A stretch of 64,000 nucleotides of DNA from Providencia rustigianii DSM 4541. GTDB taxonomy: Bacteria > Pseudomonadota > Gammaproteobacteria > Enterobacterales > Enterobacteriaceae. The notes under the pieces were generated by a model. That model did no database searches, was not told the origin of the DNA, and worked only from the letters and a program-made list of their open reading frames with translations. Below, piece by piece: positions 43,966 to 52,449 of this stretch (within the stretch, counting starts at the first letter, position 1; each line of letters starts with the position of its first letter). The position numbers were made by a program, and so were the translations under genes. The stretch covers positions 63,639 through 127,638 of the forward strand of contig NZ_GG703821.1 in assembly GCF_000156395.1 (NCBI RefSeq), written 5' to 3'.

Positions 43966-46900
43966 ATGAAATTCACGGATCTGTTTGTACGTCGACCTGT
44001 TCTCGCGCTGGTGGTAAGTGCCTTGATCGTATTAGTCGGTTTATTTGCGCTGAGTAAATTACCTATTCGCCAATACCCACAGTTAGAAAGTGCCACCATC
44101 ACGATTAGTACTCAATACCCCGGAGCCTCTGCCAAGTTGATGCAAGGCTTTGTGACCCAACCTATTGCACAAGCGGTTTCTTCTGTAGAAGGTGTGGATT
44201 ATTTATCCTCTTCTTCCGTTCAAGGTAGTAGCCTTGTTACCGTCAGGATGGAGTTAAACCGCGATTCAACTCAAGCCCTTACCCAAGTCATGGCAAAGGT
44301 AAATCAGGTGCGTTATAAGCTACCAAAAGAAGCCTATGACCCCGTGATTGAGCTTTCTTCGGGGGAATCCACTGCGGTTGCTTATATTGGATTCGCCAGC
44401 ACCGAATTATCAATACCCGCCCTAACTGACTATATTTCTCGGGTCGTTGAGCCGATGTATTCATCAATCGATGGCGTCGCAAAAGTGCAAGTTTTTGGTG
44501 GGCAGCAACTTGCCATGCGCCTATGGTTAGATGCGGATAAACTTGCGGGACGGGGTATTTCTGCCGCTGAAGTTGCGCAAGCCGTACGCCAAAATAACTA
44601 CCAAGCCGCCCCCGGTAAGGTAAAAGGTGAATATGTTATTTCCAACGTGTATGTGAATACCGATTTAACCAACGTAGAAGAGTTCCGTGATTTAGTGATC
44701 CGTAACGATGGAAATGGATTAGTTCGCCTGAAAGATGTTGGAACCGTGGAACTCGGCGCATCTTCCACTGAAACCAGCGGCTTGATGAATGGTGAACCAG
44801 CAATCTATTTAGGTCTGTTCGCAACCCCCACAGGAAACCCACTGGTGATTGTCGATGGTATGAACGCCTTAATGCCTGATATCGTCAAAACCCTGCCGCC
44901 GGGAGTCAAGATCGAGATGGCGTTTGAAACCTCTCGTTTTATCAAAGCCTCCATTGATCAAGTAATTAATACCTTAGTCGAAGCATTACTGATCGTGATC
45001 GCGGTGATCTATTTATGCTTAGGATCCATCCGCAGTGTGATCATTCCCATTCTCGCCATTCCCTTATCCATGTTGGGTGCCGCTGCGCTGATGATGGCAT
45101 TTGGTTTTAGCATCAATTTATTGACGCTATTAGCCATGGTTCTGGCGATTGGCTTGGTCGTCGATGATGCCATTGTGGTGGTAGAAAACGTCCATCGACA
45201 TATTGAAGAGGGAAAATCGCCCGTACTTGCTGCATTAATTGGTGCTCGTGAAGTGGCAGGCCCTGTTATCGCCATGACCATCACGCTAGCGGCAGTGTAT
45301 GCGCCCATTGGATTGATGTCTGGGCTAACTGGGGCATTATTTAAAGAATTTGCGTTAACATTAGCAGGTGCAGTGATCGTTTCAGGCGTCGTCGCCCTGA
45401 CCCTCTCGCCGGTCATGAGTTCGTTTATGCTGAACTCAAAACAAAATGAAGGGCGTATGGCGCGCATGGCGGAAACCTTTTTTAATACCCTCGCCAACTA
45501 CTACACCGCCGTTTTAAATTTCTCCCTGAAAAACCGTTGGATCACGGGCATTTTAGCGTTGGGCGTGGTGATTAGCTTGCCTATGCTGTATCAATCAGCC
45601 CCTCGTGAATTAGCCCCTGTTGAAGACCAATCCAGTGTTTTAACAGCGATTAAGTCTCCACAACATGCCAATCTTGAGTATGTGGAGCGTTTTTCTCGCA
45701 AGTTACACGATGTATTTATGGATCTACCAGAAACTGAAAGTACGTGGATAATTAACGGGACAGATGGGCCTTCCGCCAGTTTTGGGGGAACCAATCTCTC
45801 TTCTTGGGAGCAACGCAATCGCCCAGCCTCCGAAATTCAATCCGACTTACAAGCGCGAGTCGGCGAGGTAGAAGGCAACAGTATTTTTGTGTTCCAACTC
45901 CCTGCATTACCGGGTTCTACGGGTGGATTGCCCGTTCAAATGGTGATAAAAAGCCCGCAAGATTACCCTGTCCTGTATCGCACCATGGAAGAGATCAAAC
46001 AAAAATCCCGTGAAAGTGGATTGTTTATGGTGGTGGATAGCGATCTTGACTACAACAACCCCGTCGTTGAAGTGCGAATTAACCGCTCTAAAGCGAACAG
46101 TTTGGGGATCCGTATGCAGGATATTGGGGAATCCCTGACCTTGTTAGTCGGTGAAAACTACATTAACCGCTTTGGGATGGATGGCCGTTCCTACGATGTA
46201 ATCCCTCAAAGTTTGCGCAATCAGCGTTTAACGCCGGAAGCACTCTCTCGCCACTATGTGAAAGCACAAGATAGCAGCATGATCCCGCTATCAACGGTGG
46301 TTGAGATTTCAACCCAAGTTGAACCTAATAAACTGACGCAATTTAACCAACAAAATGCGGCTATTTTCCAAGCTATTCCGGCACCGGGGGTGACATTAGG
46401 GCAAGCGGTCGCCTACTTAGATGAGATTGCGAGCGAATTACCCGCGGGCTTTAGCCATGACTGGCAATCAGATTCTCGCCAATATAAGCAAGAAGGCAAT
46501 ACGCTCGCCTTTGCCTTTATGGCTGCGTTGGTCATTATTTATCTGGTATTAGCGGCACAATATGAAAGCCTTGTTGATCCATTGATTATTTTAATCACCG
46601 TTCCGTTATCTATCTGCGGCGCCTTGATCCCACTCGCATTGGGCTATGCCACCTTGAATATTTATACCCAAATAGGCTTAGTCACCTTGATTGGTTTGAT
46701 CAGTAAACATGGGATCTTGATGGTGGAATTTGCCAATGAACTGCAAGCTAATGAAGGGCTTGATAAACGCCAAGCAATTTTGAAAGCGGCACAAATTCGT
46801 CTGCGTCCTATCTTGATGACCACTGCCGCCATGGTGATTGGCTTGGTTCCATTGCTGTTCGCCACGGGCGCTGGCGCCAATAGCCGCTTTGGATTGGGGC

Positions 46901-47064
46901 TGGTTATTGTCACAGGAATGCTGATTGGTACCCTGTTTACTTTATTTGTACTGCCAACAATTTATTCATTATTGGCTCGTAACCATAGCGCAAATGCATT
47001 GACCCCAAGACGCTATGAACTCGCAGAAGCGGATCGTCTAATTAAAGAGGAAGATGCAAAATGA
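43966..47064 (+). CDS. RND-family multidrug efflux permease
   Basis: 1032-residue HAE1-type pump with the standard 12-TM layout: TM1 VRRPVLALVVSALIVLVGLFAL, two large periplasmic loops, and TM4 VLAIGLVVDDAIVVVENVHRHIEEG with the proton-relay aspartate pair. The TM10 region has LIGLISKHGILMVEFANELQ, and the end RPILMTTAAMVIGLVPLLFATGAGANSRFG. No outer-membrane channel gene follows, so it probably uses a TolC-type partner encoded elsewhere. SoxR control suggests export of redox-active compounds, possibly indigoid or phenazine-like molecules. Confidence 0.95.
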   Translation: MKFTDLFVRRPVLALVVSALIVLVGLFALSKLPIRQYPQLESATITISTQYPGASAKLMQGFVTQPIAQAVSSVEGVDYLSSSSVQGSSLVTVRMELNRDSTQALTQVMAKVNQVRYKLPKEAYDPVIELSSGESTAVAYIGFASTELSIPALTDYISRVVEPMYSSIDGVAKVQVFGGQQLAMRLWLDADKLAGRGISAAEVAQAVRQNNYQAAPGKVKGEYVISNVYVNTDLTNVEEFRDLVIRNDGNGLVRLKDVGTVELGASSTETSGLMNGEPAIYLGLFATPTGNPLVIVDGMNALMPDIVKTLPPGVKIEMAFETSRFIKASIDQVINTLVEALLIVIAVIYLCLGSIRSVIIPILAIPLSMLGAAALMMAFGFSINLLTLLAMVLAIGLVVDDAIVVVENVHRHIEEGKSPVLAALIGAREVAGPVIAMTITLAAVYAPIGLMSGLTGALFKEFALTLAGAVIVSGVVALTLSPVMSSFMLNSKQNEGRMARMAETFFNTLANYYTAVLNFSLKNRWITGILALGVVISLPMLYQSAPRELAPVEDQSSVLTAIKSPQHANLEYVERFSRKLHDVFMDLPETESTWIINGTDGPSASFGGTNLSSWEQRNRPASEIQSDLQARVGEVEGNSIFVFQLPALPGSTGGLPVQMVIKSPQDYPVLYRTMEEIKQKSRESGLFMVVDSDLDYNNPVVEVRINRSKANSLGIRMQDIGESLTLLVGENYINRFGMDGRSYDVIPQSLRNQRLTPEALSRHYVKAQDSSMIPLSTVVEISTQVEPNKLTQFNQQNAAIFQAIPAPGVTLGQAVAYLDEIASELPAGFSHDWQSDSRQYKQEGNTLAFAFMAALVIIYLVLAAQYESLVDPLIILITVPLSICGALIPLALGYATLNIYTQIGLVTLIGLISKHGILMVEFANELQANEGLDKRQAILKAAQIRLRPILMTTAAMVIGLVPLLFATGAGANSRFGLGLVIVTGMLIGTLFTLFVLPTIYSLLARNHSANALTPRRYELAEADRLIKEEDAK

Positions 47065-47246
47065 ATTATTCTTCATTAAACCCTATTTCATTAACCACCA
47101 ATCGCAAAGATAAACGCGGTAACCGTGAAGATAAGCAGCAAGCGTTTTCAGGTAACCCAATGAGTAATAGCGCAATGATGATGATTTACCACTGTTACCC
47201 CGCGCGTTCTGAGCAAAAAAGTGCAGAAAGCTCATGCTATAAATAG
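47061..47246 (+). CDS. Small hypothetical protein coupled to the RND gene
   Basis: A 61-codon frame starts with the ATG of an ATGA overlap at the end of the RND pump gene, so translation could be coupled. The product is polar (Ser, Asn, Lys rich; MNYSSLNPISLTTNRKDKRG at the start) with no membrane segment or motif known to me. A terminator follows 12 bp after its stop, so it is transcribed with the operon. It may be a real small gene or only the untranslated tail of the operon. Confidence 0.35.
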   Translation: MNYSSLNPISLTTNRKDKRGNREDKQQAFSGNPMSNSAMMMIYHCYPARSEQKSAESSCYK

Positions 47247-47257
47247 CCCCATAAAAA

Positions 47258-47286
47258 GAGCCGCATCATCAATGTGCGGCTCATTT
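47258..47286. terminator. Bidirectional terminator between the RND operon and the ArnT-like gene
   Basis: Perfect 8-bp stem GAGCCGCA / TGCGGCTC (47258-47265 and 47275-47282). On the plus strand ATTTTC follows; on the minus strand the stem is followed by TTTTTATGG. It therefore serves both convergent units, the minus direction having the better T tract. Confidence 0.8.
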
Positions 47287-47309
47287 TCACTATTTATTTG
47301 ACTTACTGG

Positions 47310-48956
47310 TTATTGGCCTTCGTAGAAAGCCATTACTAACTTGCCTTCTTTAATAATAATCGGGTTACCGGGTAAGGCGTCTAACACCTCATTTTGTGAT
47401 GCATCAACCACCACCGCAACATTTCGATTTCCCTGACTCGCCAGCAGGCTTGGCAATTGCTCTAAACGGTAGAATCGATTTTCTGCATCAGGGTAATTAA
47501 GCCCATAACCCAGTTCACCGGTTTGATACAACATCGTAATGTCGCTGCGCTTAAGCACCCAAGCCAATGATGTCCCTAAGCCTACATTGTTAGTTAACAA
47601 TATTGCACGGTTTTGCAGTTGATCTTTATATTTTGTCAGCACGCCCTGTGGCGTATTGTTGCTTTCAATATATTTAGGGATCACATGCCCAATTGATAAG
47701 CTCAGCACCAGCGTACAAGCGGCAGCAAGAGACCAATATTTCCGTTTGAAGGAGACAACTCCCATTAATGCCCAGAATGAGAAAGCCCCAGCCGCAAGCC
47801 AGATCTTATAGCTCTCATCCCCTTGATACAGGTTCATTTTAGGAAAATAAGGGGAGACGATAAATGCACCCGCAGCAGCAACGCCAATCGTGATATTAAT
47901 TAAGGCATTCAGGCGAATAATCGCCACTTTATTACTTTCTAAAACTTGATTCAGATAGGACGCCATAATAATGGCGAGTGGAGCAATACAAGGCAGAATA
48001 TAGGTTAGTAATTTACCTTTAGTAATACTGAAAAATAAGAAGGGTAAAACTGCCCACAGTAAGAAATAGAGATTCATGCCTTTTGTACGTATGGCATGCA
48101 CAATTGCACCAAACAGGTAGCCTAACCATGGGATCACTGCCACTAATAGAATAGGGACATAGAACCAGAATGGGGATTTATTTTGGGCGTTATCTGCCAT
48201 AAAACGTTGAATATGTTCAACCCAAAAGAAATAATTCCAGAAATCGGCTTCATGACTCGCAATGGCTAATCCCCAGGGTAAACACACCAGCACCGAGGTC
48301 ACAATGGATAAACACGCGAGCACACAAACTTCTTTAAAACGTTTAAAGTAAATGGCGCTAACAGAGCAAACCAGTACCGGTAACACCAGTACTAAAAAGC
48401 CTTTTGTCATCACCCCTAAACCACATGCAACGCCAATCAGAATATATGCATATAATTTGTGGGTGAAGTTTGTAGTCGTAATACCCCATTGGAAAAAGAA
48501 GATAATCATCGTAATAAATGCGGTGACTATCGGGTCTAAAATATTGTAAGTTCCAATAGTTAACACGATGAACATGGAGAGATAGATTAATACCGCATTA
48601 AATGCGATATCCGATTTTTTCCATGCCATTTTTGCGCTGAGATAAACAAATAGCCCGCTAATTAAGGTGCTAAAAACCACACCTAGCCGCACGGAAACAT
48701 TATTTTCGCCGAATAACAATTGGAAGAAGGAGCCTACCCAGTAGCCAAAGATAGGTTTTTCAAAATAGCGAATACCTAGCAGCTCAGGCACACTCCAATG
48801 ACTACTCAGAATTAGTTCGCGGCTAATTTCAGCATAGCGCAGTTCATCAGGTTGCCAAAGTAAGCGCCCATTGAGTGGAAGGAAATAAGTTACAAGCACA
48901 AAACCGAATAACAAGCACCACTTAAAGTAGGCAACTTTATTATTTGCCATCATCAT
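47310..48956 (-). CDS. ArnT-like glycosyltransferase (GT39/GT83 family)
   Basis: 548-residue polytopic inner-membrane protein with about twelve hydrophobic segments. The N-terminal signature WQPDELRYAEISRELILSSHWSVPELLGIRYFEKPIFGYW holds the conserved acidic and E-K-P residues of ArnT, the lipid A 4-amino-4-deoxy-L-arabinose transferase that uses an undecaprenyl-phosphate donor. GLGVMTKGFLVLVLP and SITKGKLLTYILPCIAPLAI are also family blocks. It is slightly shorter in the periplasmic C-terminal domain and stands apart from any arn operon, so it may be a second or diverged transferase modifying lipid A or another glycan. Confidence 0.85.
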   Translation of the reverse strand: MMMANNKVAYFKWCLLFGFVLVTYFLPLNGRLLWQPDELRYAEISRELILSSHWSVPELLGIRYFEKPIFGYWVGSFFQLLFGENNVSVRLGVVFSTLISGLFVYLSAKMAWKKSDIAFNAVLIYLSMFIVLTIGTYNILDPIVTAFITMIIFFFQWGITTTNFTHKLYAYILIGVACGLGVMTKGFLVLVLPVLVCSVSAIYFKRFKEVCVLACLSIVTSVLVCLPWGLAIASHEADFWNYFFWVEHIQRFMADNAQNKSPFWFYVPILLVAVIPWLGYLFGAIVHAIRTKGMNLYFLLWAVLPFLFFSITKGKLLTYILPCIAPLAIIMASYLNQVLESNKVAIIRLNALINITIGVAAAGAFIVSPYFPKMNLYQGDESYKIWLAAGAFSFWALMGVVSFKRKYWSLAAACTLVLSLSIGHVIPKYIESNNTPQGVLTKYKDQLQNRAILLTNNVGLGTSLAWVLKRSDITMLYQTGELGYGLNYPDAENRFYRLEQLPSLLASQGNRNVAVVVDASQNEVLDALPGNPIIIKEGKLVMAFYEGQ

Positions 48957-49374
48957 TTAATCTCAACCATTCTTGTAATAAATATTTAATAATTATCTAT
49001 TTTTAATCATCGGACTAACGTTCATTAATCTTCAATTGGCTTTATTATCATGTTATTAGCTAAACCCAACATAAACCAATGAACGTTTTTAATTTCTCAA
49101 CCGCTGCCCTAGATAAATAATCGATAAATGAGACTATCTTTTTTAGCTTAATATATAAAAATCAATCGAAAGTTAAGACTAGATTAAAAAACAATAGTTC
49201 AGCATTTTCCATTTATTTTTAACAATTTAATATGTAAATGAAACATTCTGTAGCTTTGAGAATAGTTATTAATTCTAGAAAGGCAAAATTGAGAAAAGTT
49301 TAATAATAAATTTGAGACTAAAGGCAGCTATTGATGAATCGACTTATCAAAAACTACCTCTAGTTTATCGGTTT
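48957..49374. other. AT-rich intergenic region
   Basis: 418 bp between the ArnT-like gene and the downstream end of the MetY-like gene. It must contain the ArnT-like promoter (minus strand) and the 3' region of metY. I see no open frame with a ribosome site, no strong hairpin with a T tract, and no RNA gene. Confidence 0.5.
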
Positions 49375-50649
49375 TTACTTAGCCGCATCCAATGCTTGGG
49401 TTAAGTCCTCTAAAATATCATCAATATGTTCAATTCCGATAGATAAGCGGATCATATCCCGAGAAACGCCAGCCTGAGCCAATTCAGCATCATTCAATTG
49501 ACGATGGGTAGTTGAAGCTGGGTGACACGCTAAGGATTTAGCATCACCAATATTAACTAAACGAACAATCAACTTCAGCGCATCAATAAAACGAGCGCCA
49601 GCCTCCAGTCCACCTTTGATACCAAATGACATAATACTGGCAGGTTTACCATTCATGTATTTCTGTGCCAGTTTGTGTTCTGGATTCGTTGGTAGCCCTG
49701 CATATTTAACCCATGCCACTTGCGGATGGGACTCTAAATATTGTGCAACTTTTAACGCATTTTCAGTATGGCGATCCATTCTTAATGCCAAGGTTTCTAG
49801 GCCCTGTAGAATTAAAAATGCGTTAAATGGTGATAGTGCCGCGCCAGTACCACGCAGCGGAGCAACTCGGCAACGAGCAATAAATGCCGCAGCGCCAAAA
49901 TGTTCGGTATAGCTGACACCATGGTATGCCACATCCGGCTCCACCAGCAGCGAGAAACGCTCAGGGTGTTCTGCCCACGGGAACTTACCTGAGTCGATCA
50001 CCATCCCCCCAAGTGACGTTCCGTGCCCACCAATATACTTAGTCAATGAGTGAACCACGATATCCGCACCATGTTCAAAGGGTCGACAGAGATAAGGAGT
50101 CGCAACGGTATTGTCGACAATCAGTGGTACACCATGGCGATGAGCCACTTGTGCAAGTGCAGCAATATCCACAATAAAACCTGCGGGATTAGAAATCGAC
50201 TCACAAAAAACAGCTTTGGTTTTGTCATCAATCAGGGCTTCAAGAGCGGCTAAATCATCGTGTTCAGCAAAACGGGTTTGAATTCCAAGACGCGGGAGAG
50301 CGTGAGCCAGTAAGTTATAGGTTCCACCATATAACTTGGCAACCGAAACGATATTATCGCCAACTTGAGCTAAAGTTTGGATAGCGTAAGTAATCGCCGC
50401 CATACCTGATGCGACAGCCAAGCCCGCAACGCCGCCTTCAAGCGCTGCCACCCGTTGCTCAAGAACATCATTGGTAGGGTTCATAATGCGCGTATAAATA
50501 TTGCCCGCGACTTTTAGGTCAAACAGATCAGCGCCGTGCTGTGTGTCATCAAAAGCATAAGATGTCGTTTGATAAATAGGAACAGCAACAGACTTGGTTG
50601 TAGGGTCTGGAGAGTAGCCAGCGTGGATCGATAATGTTTCTAATTTCAT
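49375..50649 (-). CDS. O-acetylhomoserine sulfhydrylase-like PLP enzyme (MetY type)
   Basis: 424-residue enzyme of the Cys/Met metabolism PLP family, length typical of O-acetylhomoserine aminocarboxypropyltransferase (MetY). The start MKLETLSIHAGYSPDPTTKSVAVPIYQTTSYAFDD is a family hallmark. The PLP lysine is in VVHSLTKYIGGHGTSLGG (about Lys209). The end has SLACHPASTTHRQL and VSRDMIRLSIGIEHIDDI. The ATG at 50649 follows AAGGATAA; the longer frame adds eight codons. The enzyme makes homocysteine from O-acetylhomoserine and sulfide; most enterobacteria instead use succinylhomoserine, so a sulfur-scavenging role is possible. Confidence 0.93.
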   Translation of the reverse strand: MKLETLSIHAGYSPDPTTKSVAVPIYQTTSYAFDDTQHGADLFDLKVAGNIYTRIMNPTNDVLEQRVAALEGGVAGLAVASGMAAITYAIQTLAQVGDNIVSVAKLYGGTYNLLAHALPRLGIQTRFAEHDDLAALEALIDDKTKAVFCESISNPAGFIVDIAALAQVAHRHGVPLIVDNTVATPYLCRPFEHGADIVVHSLTKYIGGHGTSLGGMVIDSGKFPWAEHPERFSLLVEPDVAYHGVSYTEHFGAAAFIARCRVAPLRGTGAALSPFNAFLILQGLETLALRMDRHTENALKVAQYLESHPQVAWVKYAGLPTNPEHKLAQKYMNGKPASIMSFGIKGGLEAGARFIDALKLIVRLVNIGDAKSLACHPASTTHRQLNDAELAQAGVSRDMIRLSIGIEHIDDILEDLTQALDAAK

Positions 50650-50830
50650 TGTTTTATCCTTGTTATAATGCACTACACCCGCACTGCTAGATTCAAGGGT
50701 TTGTTTTTGTTATCTCACTGTTACGCCAATAAATATCCCCCAAGTAGAGTTATCAAACAACCGGATTAACTTGAAATTATTTCATTCAACATAATCTATC
50801 GATCTATTTTCCAACCTATAGATATAAAAA

Positions 50831-50858
50831 AACCCATACTGCCGAAGCAATATGGGTT
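50831..50858 (-). terminator. Terminator after the HAAAP transporter gene
   Basis: Stem AACCCATACTGC / GCAATATGGGTT with one mismatch and a CGAA-type tetraloop. On the minus strand it is followed by a run of seven T residues. It lies 19 bp after the transporter stop codon. Confidence 0.88.
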
Positions 50859-50877
50859 CCGTTACGACTGAATTTAA

Positions 50878-52137
50878 TTACGCAAATGCGCCATAAATAA
50901 CAGAGGTAATCGACCCTAAACCACAAATCATCGTAAAGATTTGCGCTGCTTTAGAGGTACTAAATGGTTTCATCGCAGGGATCATACGCATTGCAACAAC
51001 AGGCAGAATAAACAGGATTGCCGCAATCATTGGCGCACCCATGGTTTCAATCATACCCAAGATACTTGGGTTAATGATTGCGACAATCCACGTTGTGATA
51101 ACAATGAATAGCAGAGAAATGAGTTCAATCTTCTTCACAGAAACAGAAGAGCGAGATTTTATTAACCCAACCAGACCTTCATGAGCTCCTAAGAAGTGGC
51201 CAAAGTAGCTCGAAACGATAGCAGCAAATGCCACGATTGGACCTAAGTAAGACAGGATTGGAGATGGGTTGGTGTTTGCAATATGAGATAACACGCTGAT
51301 GTTTTCTTTTTTCGCAATTTCTAATTCCGCTGGGCTTAAAGACAGCACGACAGAGAAGACAAAGAACATGACAAAACCGGTCAACATGAATGCTGCGCCA
51401 CCGGTGATCATGTCAGTTTTAATCACTGCTTGGTCACCAAACTGTTGACGTTGGTCTTTCGCAAATTGGCTGATAATTGGGCTGTGGTTAAAAGAGAACA
51501 CGATAATAGGAATTGCCATCCATACCACAATCGGCATTGCGCTCCAGTCTGGTGCAACTTCTAACATCGAAGTATTCCACTCAGGAATCAAATACAGAGA
51601 CAGTGCTAGCAGAATCAAGACTAATGGATAAACCATCATTGAAGTCAGTTTTAGCATTAAATCCCTACCAAACACGACCCCAGCCGTCATCGCAGCAATT
51701 AAAACGCCCGACAGTAACCAACGAGGAATAGGATCCATACCGATTTGGTTCACTAAGAATGAATCGACGGTATTGGTGATACCCACACCGTAAATTAATA
51801 CGATAGGATAAATAGCAAAGAAATAAGCAAACGTGATGATGTTTGCACCTACTTTACCAAAATGTTCTTCAACGGTATCAGTAATATCCGCATCCGGTTT
51901 TTTGGCTGACAGTACGAAACGCGCAAGTCCTTTATGGGCTAACCAAATCATTGGTGTTGCAATTAAAGCCAGTACCACTAATGGCCAGAAACCACCTGCA
52001 CCTGCTTTAATTGGAAGAAAAAGAACACCAGCACCTACTGCGGTACCGAAAAGGGATAACACCCAAGTGAAGTCCTTGTAGGTCCACTTATTAGCAGATT
52101 TTTCCGTTGTGCTTACTGCGGTTTTTATTGTGCTCAT
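50878..52137 (-). CDS. HAAAP-family serine/threonine-type transporter (SdaC-like)
   Basis: 419-residue inner-membrane proton symporter with eleven or so hydrophobic segments. It aligns by eye with E. coli SdaC: WVLSLFGTAVGAGVLFLPIKAGAGGFWPL, DITDTVEEHFG, FAYFFAIYPIVLIYGVGITNTVDSF, IPIIVFSFNHSPIISQFA and TTWIVAIINPSILGMIETMGAPMIAAILFILP. The substrate is probably serine, threonine or cysteine. It has its own terminator and promoter region; a functional link to the downstream MetY gene (sulfur amino acids) is possible but unproven. Confidence 0.92.
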   Translation of the reverse strand: MSTIKTAVSTTEKSANKWTYKDFTWVLSLFGTAVGAGVLFLPIKAGAGGFWPLVVLALIATPMIWLAHKGLARFVLSAKKPDADITDTVEEHFGKVGANIITFAYFFAIYPIVLIYGVGITNTVDSFLVNQIGMDPIPRWLLSGVLIAAMTAGVVFGRDLMLKLTSMMVYPLVLILLALSLYLIPEWNTSMLEVAPDWSAMPIVVWMAIPIIVFSFNHSPIISQFAKDQRQQFGDQAVIKTDMITGGAAFMLTGFVMFFVFSVVLSLSPAELEIAKKENISVLSHIANTNPSPILSYLGPIVAFAAIVSSYFGHFLGAHEGLVGLIKSRSSVSVKKIELISLLFIVITTWIVAIINPSILGMIETMGAPMIAAILFILPVVAMRMIPAMKPFSTSKAAQIFTMICGLGSITSVIYGAFA

Positions 52138-52449
52138 ATTGTCGCTTAATGATTATAAAAAGGGATAAAAAAGATGGGCGAATTCTGCATGAAATGATGA
52201 AGAGCACCTAGCTTAATTTTTAGAATCTTTCTGGCTTTTTGGTGTAGATCTCATTACTGAACGTTAAATAATGACAATTTGTTAATATTCGCAAATAAAA
52301 GTTTATCAATTGATTAAAAATAAAAATTTCATGCCATTAAAATGAATTCATATTTATTTACTTTTCACTCAAATTATCATCAAAAATAAACATCCATAAA
52401 AAATGGCTAGCATTATTTTGCTAGCCATTTTTTTATTTAAAAGGCGAAT
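52138..52449. other. Intergenic region between transporter genes
   Basis: 312 bp, AT-rich, containing the promoter of the HAAAP transporter (minus strand) and the terminator of dcuC (52401-52430). No gene seen. Confidence 0.5.
52401..52437 (-). terminator. Terminator of dcuC
   Basis: Perfect 12-bp stem AAATGGCTAGCA / TGCTAGCCATTT with a 6-base loop and T-rich flanks on both sides. On the minus strand the stem is followed by TTTATGG, and on the plus strand by TTTTATTT. It lies 20 bp after the dcuC stop. Confidence 0.88.

Noticed and set aside
45009-45497. 162-codon frame antisense to the RND permease gene
   Set aside because: Low-complexity Ala/Met/Thr composition typical of a reverse shadow of hydrophobic membrane segments.
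50650-50830. MetJ boxes upstream of the MetY-like gene
   Set aside because: Only weak partial matches to the AGACGTCT consensus (about half of positions) were seen.
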